A stretch of DNA of 64,000 nucleotides from Gammaproteobacteria bacterium (GTDB lineage: Bacteria; Pseudomonadota; Gammaproteobacteria; Eutrophobiales; Eutrophobiaceae): the NCBI GenBank assembly GCA_022826885.1, contig JAJDUB010000068.1, positions 1-64,000 on the forward strand, read 5' to 3'. Shown in pieces: positions 7,443 to 17,210 of this stretch. The first letter of the stretch is position 1. Each line of letters opens with the position of its first letter. Made by a program: the position numbers and the translations under genes. The notes beneath the pieces are model-generated. The model searched no databases and was not told where the DNA came from. It worked only from the letters and a program-made list of their open reading frames with translations.

Positions 7443-8731
7443 TGAACGGCAACGGCATCAACCCGGTCTGTTACGCCACCCTCGGATTTGAGCAGCCCTG
7501 GACCCTGGAAAATTACTACCGGGTGGATGGATATGAAGCCTGGAAAAAAATCCTTAATGAAAAGATACCGCCCCGGCAAGTCACGGAAGAAATAAAGGGG
7601 TCGGGTCTGCGCGGGCGCGGCGGCGCCGGCTTTCCCACCGGCCTGAAATGGAGTTTTATGAATCCCGACGCGCCGAACCCTAAATATGTGGTGTGCAATT
7701 CCGATGAAAGCGAACCCGGTACCTGCAAGGATCGGGATATCCTGCGTTTCAATCCCCATTCCCTGGTGGAAGGCATGGCGGTCGCCTGTTACGCCATGGG
7801 CGCTTCGGTAGGTTATAACTATATCCGCGGCGAGTTCATGGATGAACCGTACCGGCGTTTTGAGAATGCCTTGAAGGAAGCTTATGACGCGGGTTACCTG
7901 GGCAAGGATATCCTGGGTACCGGAGTGGATATCGACATCTATTCAGTGCTGGGCGCCGGCGCCTATATCTGTGGAGAAGAAATGGCGCTGCTGGAATCCC
8001 TGGAAGGCAAGCCCGGCAAACCCAGGTTCAAGCCGCCGTTTCCGGCGCAATACGGTTTATACGGCAAGCCCACAACGGTCAACAATACGGAGAGTTTCTG
8101 CTCCGCGCCTGCAATCATGCTGAAAGGGGCGCAATGGTTCGCCGATCTCGGCGTGGAGAACAGCGGCGGCACCAAATGTTTTTCCGTGAGCGGCCACGTG
8201 GCGAAACCGGGCAACTTCGAAGTACCGCTGGGCACGCCGTTCCGCGACTTGCTGGAGATGGCCGGCGGCATGTGGCAGGGGCGGCAACTGAAGGCCGTCA
8301 TACCGGGCGGCTCCTCGGTGCCTGTCGTGCCGGGCGAGATCATGCTGGAAACCAATATGGACTATGACTCATTGCGCGCGGTCGGGTCTTCCATCGGTTC
8401 CGGCGCGGTAGTGGTCATGGACGAGACCACCTGCATGGTCGGGATGCTGCGGCGCATTTCCCGGTTTTATTTTGCCGAATCCTGCGGGCAGTGCACCCCC
8501 TGCCGCGAGGGCACCGGCTGGTTATACCGCATGCTGACCCGCATCACCGACGGCCAGGGCCGGATGGAGGACCTGGACAAGCTGGTGGACGTGGCCAACA
8601 AGATAGAAGGCCGGACCATCTGCGCCCTGGGCGACGCTGCGGCATGGCCGGTGCAGAGCTTCATGAAACACTACCGGCACGAGTTCGAGTACATGATTGA
8701 AAACAATGGCCGAAGTATCGTAAATGTCTGA
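7442..8731 (+). CDS. nuoF: NADH-quinone oxidoreductase subunit F
   Basis: 429 residues, the NADH- and FMN-binding subunit. The glycine-rich NADH/FMN motif GRGGAGFPTGLKW lies at 58-70, with CNSDESEPGTCKDR further on. The [4Fe-4S] cluster N3 ligands are C348, C351, C354 and C394 (CGQCTPC then TIC). It is coupled to both neighbours by overlaps. Confidence 0.97.
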   Translation: MNGNGINPVCYATLGFEQPWTLENYYRVDGYEAWKKILNEKIPPRQVTEEIKGSGLRGRGGAGFPTGLKWSFMNPDAPNPKYVVCNSDESEPGTCKDRDILRFNPHSLVEGMAVACYAMGASVGYNYIRGEFMDEPYRRFENALKEAYDAGYLGKDILGTGVDIDIYSVLGAGAYICGEEMALLESLEGKPGKPRFKPPFPAQYGLYGKPTTVNNTESFCSAPAIMLKGAQWFADLGVENSGGTKCFSVSGHVAKPGNFEVPLGTPFRDLLEMAGGMWQGRQLKAVIPGGSSVPVVPGEIMLETNMDYDSLRAVGSSIGSGAVVVMDETTCMVGMLRRISRFYFAESCGQCTPCREGTGWLYRMLTRITDGQGRMEDLDKLVDVANKIEGRTICALGDAAAWPVQSFMKHYRHEFEYMIENNGRSIVNV

Positions 8732-11099
8732 TAGTCCAATAAAAATAGAGATTGACGGCAGGGAGGTGGAAGCCAGGCCCGGCCAGATGCTGATCGAGGT
8801 GACCGATCGCATCGGCAATTACGTGCCGCGTTTCTGCTACCACGACAAGCTGACCGTTGCGGCGAATTGCCGCATGTGCCTGGTGGAAGTGGAAAAGGCC
8901 CCCAAACCGTTGCCCGCCTGCGCCACGCCGGTAATGAACGGGATGAAGGTCCACACCAGGTCGGAACTGGCGCTGGACGCGCAGAAGTCGGTGATGGAAT
9001 TCCTGCTTATCAACCATCCCCTGGATTGCCCTATCTGCGACCAGGGCGGGGAATGCGAACTGCAGGACCTGGCCATGGGGTACGGCAGGGACGTGTCCCG
9101 CTACCAGGAAAAGAAACGGGTAGTGCAGGACAAGAACATCGGACCCCTGGTGCAGACGGACATGACCCGGTGTATCCATTGCACCCGCTGCGTGCGTTTC
9201 GGAGAAGAGATCGCCGGCCTGCGGGAACTGGGCGCAACCGGACGCAGTGAGTTCATGGAGATCGGTACGTATATTGAAAAGAGCATGGCTTCCGAGTTGT
9301 CCGGAAACGTGATCGACCTGTGCCCGGTCGGCGCGCTGACGTCCAAACCGTTCCGGTACACGGCCCGTACCTGGGAGATGACCCAGCATAACGGCATTGC
9401 ATCACATGACGGCGCAGGTTCGAATATCCATTTCCATGTAAAAGACGACCGGGTCAAGCGTGTGGTCCCGGCAGAGAATGAAGACATCAATGAGGTCTGG
9501 CTGTCCGACCGCGACCGTTTCAGTTACGAAGGACTGAACAGCGCCGAACGCCTGACGGTTCCCATGATCAGGCATGAGCGGGGCTGGCAGGAGGTCGGCT
9601 GGCAAACCGCGCTTGAACATATCGCCGGCAAGCTGCGTTCCGTCATCGAGCGGCACGGAGCGGACAAGGTCGGCGCGCTGGTTTCCCCTTCCTCCACTTG
9701 CGAAGAGTTGTACCTGGCGCAGAAGTTTATGCGGGGCATCGGTTCCGGGAACATCGACCACCGGTTGCGGCAAACGGATTTCAGTGACCAGGACGCCGCG
9801 CCGGCTTACCCCGGCCTGGGGTTGACTTTCCCCGGGGTCGAGCAGTTGGATGCCGCCCTGATCGTGGGGGGGTATCCGCGCAAGGACCAACCGATATTCA
9901 ATCACCGACTGCGCAAGGCCGCGCTGGCAGGCGCCAGGGTGATGGCGATCAACCCGGTCGACTTCAGTTTCAATTTTGATATTGCTCACAAACGCATTGC
10001 ATCTCCGGCAAAACTCGTACGCGAACTGGCGGCGGTGCTGAAAGCGGCAGTCGATAATGCAGGTAAGGATGTAGCGCCGGGAGCCTTGTTGAACCCGATT
10101 CGTCTGGGCGCTGATCATGTAAGCATGGCCCGGGAACTCATTGAGGCAGACAGGACGGCCGTGTTCATTGGCCCCTTGGGTCTTTCCCATCCGCAGTTGT
10201 CCCAACTGCGTTTCCTGGCCGCGACGCTGGCGCAACGAGTGTCCGGCACATTGGGGTACCTGGAGTACGGAGCGAACAGCGCCGGCGCCTGGCTGGCCGG
10301 GGCAGTCCCTCACAGGTCGCCCGGTATGGCGCATGCCGGAATCCCGGGCCTCGATGCGACTGCGATGCTGACTCGGCAACTGGCGGCCTACCTGTTGCTG
10401 GATGCAGACCCGGACCTGGATTTTTATGACGGGAAACTGGCCCGCGAGGCGCTGGCCGGGGCGGAATGCGTCGTCGCCGTAACCGGGTACAAGCGCGCGG
10501 CAGAGTATGCCGACGTGTTGTTGCCCATGGCCCTGTACGGGGAGAACCCTGGCTCATACCTGAACATGGAAGGTCGAAGGCAGGGTTTTGACGCGGTGGT
10601 GCCGCCTCCGGGAAGCGCGCGCCCGGCATGGAAAATAATCTGCTCACTGGCGGGCGGCCAGGGGCTTTCGGGCTTCAGGTATGACGAATTCGGGGAAGTC
10701 CGCGCGGAAACTGCCGAAATGATGGGTGAGGTCGAACCGGATAACGCGGGCGCCTGGAGCAAGCCGGAAACTCTCTCGCTGGGCAGGGAGGGCGAGGGTC
10801 TCCAACGTATCGGCTACGTGCCCATGAATTCCGTCGATGCGCTGGTGCGCCATGCGCCGGCATTACAGCGGACTGAAGACGTAGCTGACGATTCCGTTCG
10901 TATCAATCGTAAAACCGCGAGAAGGCTGGGACTGGACGAACTGGAACGCGTCAAGGTGACCGGCCAATCCGCTGAGTTGCTTCTTCCCCTGAAAATTGAT
11001 GACGCCGTGGCGGACGACTGCGCGCTGATACACGGCGGGCACGCCGGCAGCGCCGGACTGGGCCCGTTATCCGGCCAGGTTTCGCTGGACAGCGCTTGA
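8724..11099 (+). CDS. nuoG: NADH-quinone oxidoreductase subunit G
   Basis: 791 residues, the largest peripheral-arm subunit, with a molybdopterin-oxidoreductase-like C-terminal part that holds no cofactor in complex I. The cluster ligands can be read off: N1b [2Fe-2S] C38, C49, C52, C66; N5 H98, C102, C105, C111; N4 C150, C153, C156, C200. The extra N7 cluster motif found in E. coli is absent: the corresponding region (HNGIASHDGAGSNIH) has no cysteines. Several long antisense frames here are shadows. The start overlaps nuoF by 8 bases. Confidence 0.97.
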   Translation: MSDSPIKIEIDGREVEARPGQMLIEVTDRIGNYVPRFCYHDKLTVAANCRMCLVEVEKAPKPLPACATPVMNGMKVHTRSELALDAQKSVMEFLLINHPLDCPICDQGGECELQDLAMGYGRDVSRYQEKKRVVQDKNIGPLVQTDMTRCIHCTRCVRFGEEIAGLRELGATGRSEFMEIGTYIEKSMASELSGNVIDLCPVGALTSKPFRYTARTWEMTQHNGIASHDGAGSNIHFHVKDDRVKRVVPAENEDINEVWLSDRDRFSYEGLNSAERLTVPMIRHERGWQEVGWQTALEHIAGKLRSVIERHGADKVGALVSPSSTCEELYLAQKFMRGIGSGNIDHRLRQTDFSDQDAAPAYPGLGLTFPGVEQLDAALIVGGYPRKDQPIFNHRLRKAALAGARVMAINPVDFSFNFDIAHKRIASPAKLVRELAAVLKAAVDNAGKDVAPGALLNPIRLGADHVSMARELIEADRTAVFIGPLGLSHPQLSQLRFLAATLAQRVSGTLGYLEYGANSAGAWLAGAVPHRSPGMAHAGIPGLDATAMLTRQLAAYLLLDADPDLDFYDGKLAREALAGAECVVAVTGYKRAAEYADVLLPMALYGENPGSYLNMEGRRQGFDAVVPPPGSARPAWKIICSLAGGQGLSGFRYDEFGEVRAETAEMMGEVEPDNAGAWSKPETLSLGREGEGLQRIGYVPMNSVDALVRHAPALQRTEDVADDSVRINRKTARRLGLDELERVKVTGQSAELLLPLKIDDAVADDCALIHGGHAGSAGLGPLSGQVSLDSA

Positions 11100-11117
11100 T
11101 ACGGGTATCCCGCTCCC

Positions 11118-12236
11118 ATGCTTGAGAATATATTCAACCTGATCAGCGAACATATCCTTGGCCCGGCGGTCGGCCTGCTCGTACCCGCCGGCTATGCCTC
11201 GAATGCTCTCTACACCCTGGAAGTCCTGGTCAAAATCAGTGCCATACTGCTTCCCCTGCTGTTCTGTGTCGCTTACCTGACCTACGCCGAACGCAAGATC
11301 ATAGGCTATATCCAGTGCCGGCTGGGCCCGAACCGGGTCGGCTTTTTCGGGTTTCGCCTGTGGGGCCTGGGACAGCCCATCGCGGACGTTGTGAAGCTCA
11401 TCTTCAAGGAAATCATCATTCCGGCGGGCGCCAACAAGCGCCTGTTCGTCATCGCGCCGATACTTGCCATGGCGCCGTCCCTGGCCGCGTGGGCGGTAAT
11501 TCCGTTTGACGAAACGCTGGTGCTGGCGGATATCAACGCAGGGTTGCTGTACATCCTGGCGCTGACCTCGCTGGCCGTGTACGGCGTCATCATCGCCGGC
11601 TGGGCATCCAATTCCAAGTATGCGTTCCTGGGCGCCATGCGTTCCGCCGCCCAGATAGTCTCCTACGAGATTGCAATGGGTTTTGCGCTGGTGTGTGTGC
11701 TCATTGCCGCGGGCAGCCTGAACCTCGGCCGGATTACGGAAGCGCAGAGCGGCAGCATACTGCACTGGTACTGGCTGCCGTTGTTGCCGATTTTCCTGGT
11801 GTATTTTATTTCCGGCGTGGCCGAAACCAACAGGGCGCCGTTTGACGTAGCGGAAGGCGAATCGGAGCTTGTGGCAGGTTTCCATGTCGAGTACGGCGGT
11901 ATGGCATTTTCCATTTTCTTCATGGCGGAATATGCCAATATGGTGCTTATATCCGTACTGACGGCTGTGCTGTTCTGTGGGGGCTGGCTGTCTCCCTTCC
12001 AGGGCATGCCGTTTCTGGGAGACCAGCCATTTCTCAGTGAACCGAATATAGCCTGGCTGCTGATCAAGACCTCGGTGTTTTTATTCATGTTCCTGTGGTT
12101 CAGGGCGACGTTCCCCCGTTATCGTTACGACCAGATCATGCGGCTCGGCTGGAAGGTGTTCCTGCCCATAACCATTATCTGGATTGTTGTTGTATCAGGT
12201 ATGGTCGTTGCAGGGGTTGGTCCATGGTTCAATTGA
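11118..12236 (+). CDS. nuoH: NADH-quinone oxidoreductase subunit H
   Basis: 372 residues, eight or more membrane helices; the membrane subunit next to the quinone site. Signatures: [20 protein letters not shown], and [28 protein letters not shown], with the acidic residues of the proton path entrance. It starts 18 bases after nuoG; its TGA shares an A with the nuoI ATG. Confidence 0.97.
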   Translation: MLENIFNLISEHILGPAVGLLVPAGYASNALYTLEVLVKISAILLPLLFCVAYLTYAERKIIGYIQCRLGPNRVGFFGFRLWGLGQPIADVVKLIFKEIIIPAGANKRLFVIAPILAMAPSLAAWAVIPFDETLVLADINAGLLYILALTSLAVYGVIIAGWASNSKYAFLGAMRSAAQIVSYEIAMGFALVCVLIAAGSLNLGRITEAQSGSILHWYWLPLLPIFLVYFISGVAETNRAPFDVAEGESELVAGFHVEYGGMAFSIFFMAEYANMVLISVLTAVLFCGGWLSPFQGMPFLGDQPFLSEPNIAWLLIKTSVFLFMFLWFRATFPRYRYDQIMRLGWKVFLPITIIWIVVVSGMVVAGVGPWFN

Positions 12237-12721
12237 TGAAAATTAAAGATTATTTCCGGAGTTTTTTGCTGTGGGAACTGTTGAAGGGACTGCGGTTGAC
12301 AGGACGTTACCTGTTCAGGCGCAAGATCACGGTTCAGTATCCCGAAGAAAAGACACCCCAGTCGCCCCGTTTCCGGGGTCTGCATGCCTTGCGCCGTTAT
12401 CCGAACGGTGAGGAGCGCTGCATCGCGTGCAAGTTGTGTGAGGCCGTCTGCCCCGCCGTAGCCATTACCATTGAATCCGAACAGCGGGATGACGGGACCC
12501 GCAGGACCACCCTTTACGACATAGACCTGGCGAAGTGTATTTTTTGCGGTTTCTGCGAGGAATCCTGTCCGGTCGATTCAATAGTTGAGACGCGCATCTA
12601 CGAATATCACGGAGAACAGCGCTCCGACCTGCTGATGACCAAACAAAGATTGCTTGAAGTCGGAGATATGGCGGAAGAACAGATTGCCCGGGACCGCGCC
12701 ACGGAAGCCCTTTACCGGTAA
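12236..12721 (+). CDS. nuoI: NADH-quinone oxidoreductase subunit I
   Basis: 161 residues, ferredoxin-like subunit with two [4Fe-4S] clusters (N6a and N6b): C62, C65, C68, C72 and C101, C104, C107, C111 ([12 protein letters not shown] and [12 protein letters not shown]). The start MKIKDYF at 12236 gives the family's usual length and is coupled to the nuoH stop (TGATG). An in-frame ATG at 12224 would add four residues, and longer upstream frames are shadows of nuoH. Confidence 0.96.
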   Translation: MKIKDYFRSFLLWELLKGLRLTGRYLFRRKITVQYPEEKTPQSPRFRGLHALRRYPNGEERCIACKLCEAVCPAVAITIESEQRDDGTRRTTLYDIDLAKCIFCGFCEESCPVDSIVETRIYEYHGEQRSDLLMTKQRLLEVGDMAEEQIARDRATEALYR

Positions 12722-12732
12722 TGATGACATGT

Positions 12733-12774
12733 GGGGTCAGAGTAAGAAATTCGAAGAATTTTTACTCTGACCCC
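12733..12774 (-). repeat. REP-like hairpin element, copy 3
   Basis: Same hairpin in the opposite orientation (inner bulge on the other arm, 3-base loop), between nuoI and nuoJ. It ends 17 bases before the nuoJ ATG. Confidence 0.9.
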
Positions 12775-12791
12775 GGCTATTTGGAACAACA

Positions 12792-13394
12792 ATGCTCGAA
12801 CAATCCATTTTCTACATTTTTGCGGCATTCCTGATTTTCTCGGCCTGCATGGTAATTTCTGTGCGAAACCCGGTGCATGCCGCGCTGTTCCTGATTCTCT
12901 CGTTTTTTTGCAGCGCGGCGATCTGGTTGATACTGGAAGCGGAATTCCTTGCCATTGCACTGGTGCTGGTTTACGTCGGCGCAGTGATGGTGTTGTTCCT
13001 GTTCGTAGTGATGATGCTGGACATTAACATCTCGACGCTGCGCGAGGGTTTTTCGCGCTTTTTACCCGTCGGCCTGCTGGTCGCCGTGCTGATGCTTGCC
13101 GCCATGGGATTGATCGTAGGTGGTGGAGGCATTCTGTCCGACCCCGAAACCGGCGCAACCGGCGCCGGCCAGTTTGAAGCCGCTGCCGGCAATACCCGGT
13201 TGCTCGGCAAGGCGTTGTTCACCGAATATATTTACCCCTTTGAGGTTGCCGGGGCGATACTGCTGGTGGCGATTATCGCAGCGATCGGTTTGACCATGCG
13301 CAAACCGCGCACGCAGCGCACGCCAAAACCGGGCAAACAGGTCAGCATAAAACGCGAAGAACGGGTAAAACTCGTCAACATGGAGTCGGAATAA
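12792..13394 (+). CDS. nuoJ: NADH-quinone oxidoreductase subunit J
   Basis: 200 residues, five membrane helices. Family marks are NPVHAALFLILSFF and the helix-3 segment ALVLVYVGAVMVLFLFVVMML, which contains the pi-bulge of ND6/NuoJ. The basic tail after the last helix (KPRTQRTPKPGKQ) is not conserved. The start follows a REP-like hairpin by 17 bases, with only a weak TTTGGAA as ribosome-binding site. Confidence 0.96.
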   Translation: MLEQSIFYIFAAFLIFSACMVISVRNPVHAALFLILSFFCSAAIWLILEAEFLAIALVLVYVGAVMVLFLFVVMMLDINISTLREGFSRFLPVGLLVAVLMLAAMGLIVGGGGILSDPETGATGAGQFEAAAGNTRLLGKALFTEYIYPFEVAGAILLVAIIAAIGLTMRKPRTQRTPKPGKQVSIKREERVKLVNMESE

Positions 13395-13397
13395 AAT

Positions 13398-13703
13398 ATG
13401 ATTGAACTCAGTGAAGTCCTGATCCTGGCCGCAATGTTGTTCTGCATCAGTGTGGCAGGCATTTTCATCAACAGGAAAAATGTCATCATCCTGTTGATGT
13501 GCATCGAGTTGATGTTGCTGTCCGTGAATTTGAACTTCGTTGCATTTTCCCATTTCCTGGGCGATATACACGGCCAGGTCTTCGTCTTCTTCATCCTGAC
13601 GGTCGCCGCGGCGGAAGCCGCCATCGGCCTGGCGATACTGGTCGTGCTGTTCCGCAACCGGAATACCATCAACGTCGTTGACCTGGACACCTTGAAGGGA
13701 TAG
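13398..13703 (+). CDS. nuoK: NADH-quinone oxidoreductase subunit K
   Basis: 101 residues, three membrane helices. It has the two membrane-embedded glutamates of NuoK (one in [16 protein letters not shown], one in [15 protein letters not shown]). It starts 3 bases after nuoJ. Confidence 0.97.
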   Translation: MIELSEVLILAAMLFCISVAGIFINRKNVIILLMCIELMLLSVNLNFVAFSHFLGDIHGQVFVFFILTVAAAEAAIGLAILVVLFRNRNTINVVDLDTLKG

Positions 13704-13712
13704 GCGCTCGAC

Positions 13713-15674
13713 ATGAAAGATGTTTATCTCGCAATCGTGCTGGCTCCGTTGGCCGGGGCGATCATCGCCGGCCTGGGAGGACGCTTCATAGGCAGGAGCG
13801 GGGCGCACTGGGTGACGATCATCGGAGTAGGCATTTCCAGCGTCCTCTCCCTGTTTGCCTGGAAGCATCTCATGTTTGACGGGGGAGAGGTATATAACGC
13901 CGAAATCTACACCTGGCTGAAGCTGGGAGATTTGAAATTTTCCGTGGGTTTCCTGGTGGACCAGTTATCCGTGACGATGATGCTGGTGGTAAGCTTCGTC
14001 TCCTGGATGATCCATATCTATACCATCGGTTACATGCGGGATGATCCGGGTTACCAGCGTTTTTTCAGTTACATCTCCCTGTTCACCTTTGCCATGCTGA
14101 TGCTGGTGATGTCGAATAACTTCGTCCAGTTGTTTTTCGGCTGGGAAGCGGTGGGGCTGGTGTCGTATCTTTTGATTGGTTTCTGGTTCAAGCGCGAATC
14201 CGCCATCTTTGCAAGCCTGAAGGCATTCATAGTCAATCGGATAGGTGATTTCGGTTTCCTTATCGGCATTGCCGCAGTGCTGATGTATTTCAATTCACTG
14301 GATTACATGCAGGTATTCAGTCAGGCCGGAACGCTGGAAAACCCGACTCTTTCCCTGATCCCCGGCATGGAGTGGTCCGTATTGAGCTTCATCTGTATCT
14401 GTCTGTTTATCGGCGCCATGGGCAAATCCGCCCAGGTTCCCCTGCATGTCTGGTTGCCGGATTCCATGGAGGGTCCCACACCTATATCCGCGTTAATCCA
14501 CGCGGCCACGATGGTGACGGCGGGAATCTTCATGGTAGCGCGCATGTCGCCATTGTACGAGTTGTCGGAGACTGCCCTCAGCCTGATTTTGCTGGTCGGC
14601 GCGGTCACGGCGTTTTTCATGGGTCTGCTGGGCCTGGTCCAGCATGACATTAAACGGATAATCGCTTATTCGACCCTGTCCCAGTTGGGCTATATGACAG
14701 TGGCGCTCGGCGCGTCCGCCTACTCGGTCGCGATCTTCCACCTGGTAACCCATGCCTTTTTCAAGGCCTTGCTGTTCCTTGCGGCAGGTTCCGTGATCAT
14801 CGCCCTGCACCATGAACAGGATGTGCGCAGAATGGGAGGATTGTACCGCTATATGCCGGTAACCTGGTTTACCGCGTTAATCGGTTCGCTGGCCCTGGTC
14901 GGTTTTCCGCTTACCTCCGGTTTTTTCTCCAAGGACGCCATTATCGAGGCGGTGCATTATTCGCAGCTTCCGTTTGCGGGTCTTGCCTACGCCGCGGTAC
15001 TGGCCGGTGTGTTTATTACTGCGTTATATACTTTCCGGCTGTTTTTCCTGACGTTTCACGGCGAAGAGAGGATGGACCGGCATACCTGGGAGCAGCTGGG
15101 CGAATCGCCGGGCGTGGTGACCTTCCCCCTGTTCATGCTTGCTATTCCATCGCTGGTGATAGGCGCTTACCTGGTGGGTCCCATGGTGCTGGGTGATTAC
15201 TACAAGGATGCGATCAGCGTATCTGCCGGTCATGCAGCCTGGTTCAATGAAATGGTTTCCCATTATTCCGGCGCCTTCGATATCCTCGTGAATTCCTGGA
15301 AGCATGCGCCGGTCTGGCTGGCGCTGGCCGGGATTTTCGTTGCCTGGCTGTGTTATATCAGGTATCCGCACTGGCCGGGCAGGATTGCCGATATGTCTGC
15401 TGTTATCTACCGGTTGTTCGTCAGGAAATTTTATTTTGACGAGGTCTACCAGGCCGTGTTTGCGGGCGGCGCGCGCAACGCCGGCAACGCGCTCTGGCAG
15501 TGGGGCGACGTGCGCGCGATTGACGGTTTCCTGGTTAATGGAACAGCCAGGGCGGTACGCCGGTTTTCAGCCTCGATCAGGACGCTGCAGACCGGATACC
15601 TGTACCACTACGCGTTTGCGATGATTATCGGCCTGTTACTGCTGCTGGCAGTATTCGTGCACCAGTTGATGTAA
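13713..15674 (+). CDS. nuoL: NADH-quinone oxidoreductase subunit L
   Basis: 653 residues, antiporter-like proton-pumping subunit at the distal end of the membrane arm. Signatures: FFGWEAVGLVSYLLIGFW with the key Glu, GAMGKSAQVPLHVWLPDSMEGPTPISALIHAATMVTAG with the key Lys, and the C-terminal amphipathic helix and last membrane helix. It starts 9 bases after nuoK. Confidence 0.97.
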   Translation: MKDVYLAIVLAPLAGAIIAGLGGRFIGRSGAHWVTIIGVGISSVLSLFAWKHLMFDGGEVYNAEIYTWLKLGDLKFSVGFLVDQLSVTMMLVVSFVSWMIHIYTIGYMRDDPGYQRFFSYISLFTFAMLMLVMSNNFVQLFFGWEAVGLVSYLLIGFWFKRESAIFASLKAFIVNRIGDFGFLIGIAAVLMYFNSLDYMQVFSQAGTLENPTLSLIPGMEWSVLSFICICLFIGAMGKSAQVPLHVWLPDSMEGPTPISALIHAATMVTAGIFMVARMSPLYELSETALSLILLVGAVTAFFMGLLGLVQHDIKRIIAYSTLSQLGYMTVALGASAYSVAIFHLVTHAFFKALLFLAAGSVIIALHHEQDVRRMGGLYRYMPVTWFTALIGSLALVGFPLTSGFFSKDAIIEAVHYSQLPFAGLAYAAVLAGVFITALYTFRLFFLTFHGEERMDRHTWEQLGESPGVVTFPLFMLAIPSLVIGAYLVGPMVLGDYYKDAISVSAGHAAWFNEMVSHYSGAFDILVNSWKHAPVWLALAGIFVAWLCYIRYPHWPGRIADMSAVIYRLFVRKFYFDEVYQAVFAGGARNAGNALWQWGDVRAIDGFLVNGTARAVRRFSASIRTLQTGYLYHYAFAMIIGLLLLLAVFVHQLM

Positions 15675-15690
15675 ATCCGGGCTGTCCAGT

Positions 15691-17208
15691 ATGTTTCAAT
15701 CCCTGCCACTGCTGAGTTTATTGATCTGGGCGCCCATACTGGGCGGCATATTCGTGCTGCTGGTCGGGTCCCGGCAGCGGGAGTCGTCCAAATTGTTTGC
15801 GCTGGTCGTATCCTCACTGGTTTTCCTGCTGTCGACATTGCTGTATTTCCGCTTCGACACCACTTCCGTCCTGATGCAGTTCGTCGAATACTCCGTGTGG
15901 ATAGACACTTTCAATATCAATTACCACCTCGGGGTTGACGGCATCTCGGTCCCCCTGATCCTGTTGACGACGTTTACCACGGTGCTGGTGGTGATCGCCT
16001 GCTGGGTGGTCATAGAAACCAGGCTCTCCCAGTACCTGGCGGCATTCCTGATCCTGGAAGGGTTGATGATCGGGGTATTCGTATCACTGGATGCGATCCT
16101 GTTCTACTTTTTCTGGGAAGCCATGCTGATCCCGATGTTTCTGATCATCGGCGTATGGGGCGGTCCGGGACGTATCTATGCCACCATCAAGTTTTTCCTG
16201 TATACCTTCCTGGGCTCGGTATTCATGCTGGTAGCCCTGTTGTACCTGTATTCGAAAATGGGAAGTTTTTACATCTTCGACCTGTACAGGCTGCCGTTGT
16301 CGCTGGCCGAGCAGAAGTGGATATTTATTGCGTTCCTGCTCGCGTTTGCCGTGAAAATACCCATGTGGCCGGTGCACACCTGGCTGCCTGACGCGCACGT
16401 GGAAGCGCCGACCGGCGGCTCGGTGATCCTGGCCGCGATCCTGTTGAAGATGGGAGGATACGGGTTTATCCGTTTCAGCCTGCCCATCACCCCGGATGCC
16501 GGGGCCGCCATGGCCGGCTTCATGATCGTCCTGTCATTGATCGCCATCGTCTATATCGGCTTCGTGGCCCTGGTGCAACAGGACATGAAAAAACTGATCG
16601 CCTACTCGTCCGTTTCCCACATGGGGTTTGTGACGCTGGGATTTTTTATCGTGTTTTCCATCATGGAGCAGGCCGGGTCGAACGCGGATGCGGTGATGGG
16701 ACTGGCGGGCGCCATGATGCAGATGGTCTCCCACGGGCTGATCTCAGCCGCCCTGTTCCTCTGCGTCGGCGTGATGTACGACCGGGTGCACAGCCGGCAG
16801 ATTGCCGACTATGGCGGCGTAGCCAATACCATGCCCGTGTTTGCGTCGTTCATGATGCTGTTTGCCATGGCAAACGCCGGTCTGCCCGGCACATCCGGGT
16901 TTGTCGGCGAATTTCTGGTCATATTGAGCAGTTTCCGGGCAAACGCCTGGATTGCCGTGATAGCCGCGACCGTACTGATCCTCGGCGCCGCCTACACGTT
17001 ATGGATGTATAAACGCGTCATTTTCGGCGACGTGGCCAACGAAAAGGTGGCCGGCTTGCAGGATGTTTCTCCGCGTGAGACCTCATTCCTGTTGTTGCTT
17101 GCCGTCGCAGTGCTGTTGCTGGGCCTGTGGCCGGCGCCGTTGTTCGAGTTGATGGAGACCACGCTCAACCAACTGGTGGAACACATTTCCCAATCGAAAG
17201 TTACCTGA
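15691..17208 (+). CDS. nuoM: NADH-quinone oxidoreductase subunit M
   Basis: 505 residues, 14 predicted membrane helices, the second antiporter-like subunit. FYFFWEAMLIPMFLIIG carries the conserved Glu, and AFAVKIPMWPVHTWLPDAHVEAPT the conserved Lys. It starts 16 bases after nuoL and ends 2 bases before nuoN. Confidence 0.97.
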   Translation: MFQSLPLLSLLIWAPILGGIFVLLVGSRQRESSKLFALVVSSLVFLLSTLLYFRFDTTSVLMQFVEYSVWIDTFNINYHLGVDGISVPLILLTTFTTVLVVIACWVVIETRLSQYLAAFLILEGLMIGVFVSLDAILFYFFWEAMLIPMFLIIGVWGGPGRIYATIKFFLYTFLGSVFMLVALLYLYSKMGSFYIFDLYRLPLSLAEQKWIFIAFLLAFAVKIPMWPVHTWLPDAHVEAPTGGSVILAAILLKMGGYGFIRFSLPITPDAGAAMAGFMIVLSLIAIVYIGFVALVQQDMKKLIAYSSVSHMGFVTLGFFIVFSIMEQAGSNADAVMGLAGAMMQMVSHGLISAALFLCVGVMYDRVHSRQIADYGGVANTMPVFASFMMLFAMANAGLPGTSGFVGEFLVILSSFRANAWIAVIAATVLILGAAYTLWMYKRVIFGDVANEKVAGLQDVSPRETSFLLLLAVAVLLLGLWPAPLFELMETTLNQLVEHISQSKVT

Positions 17209-17210
17209 AC

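Noticed and set aside
8661-10379. Long antisense open frames across nuoG (242 and 325 codons)
   Set aside because: They mirror the well-supported nuoG frame, have no family features and arise from GC-rich codon use.
17127-17210. Longer N-terminus for nuoN
   Set aside because: The extra 28 codons lie inside nuoM in another frame and are not conserved in NuoN.
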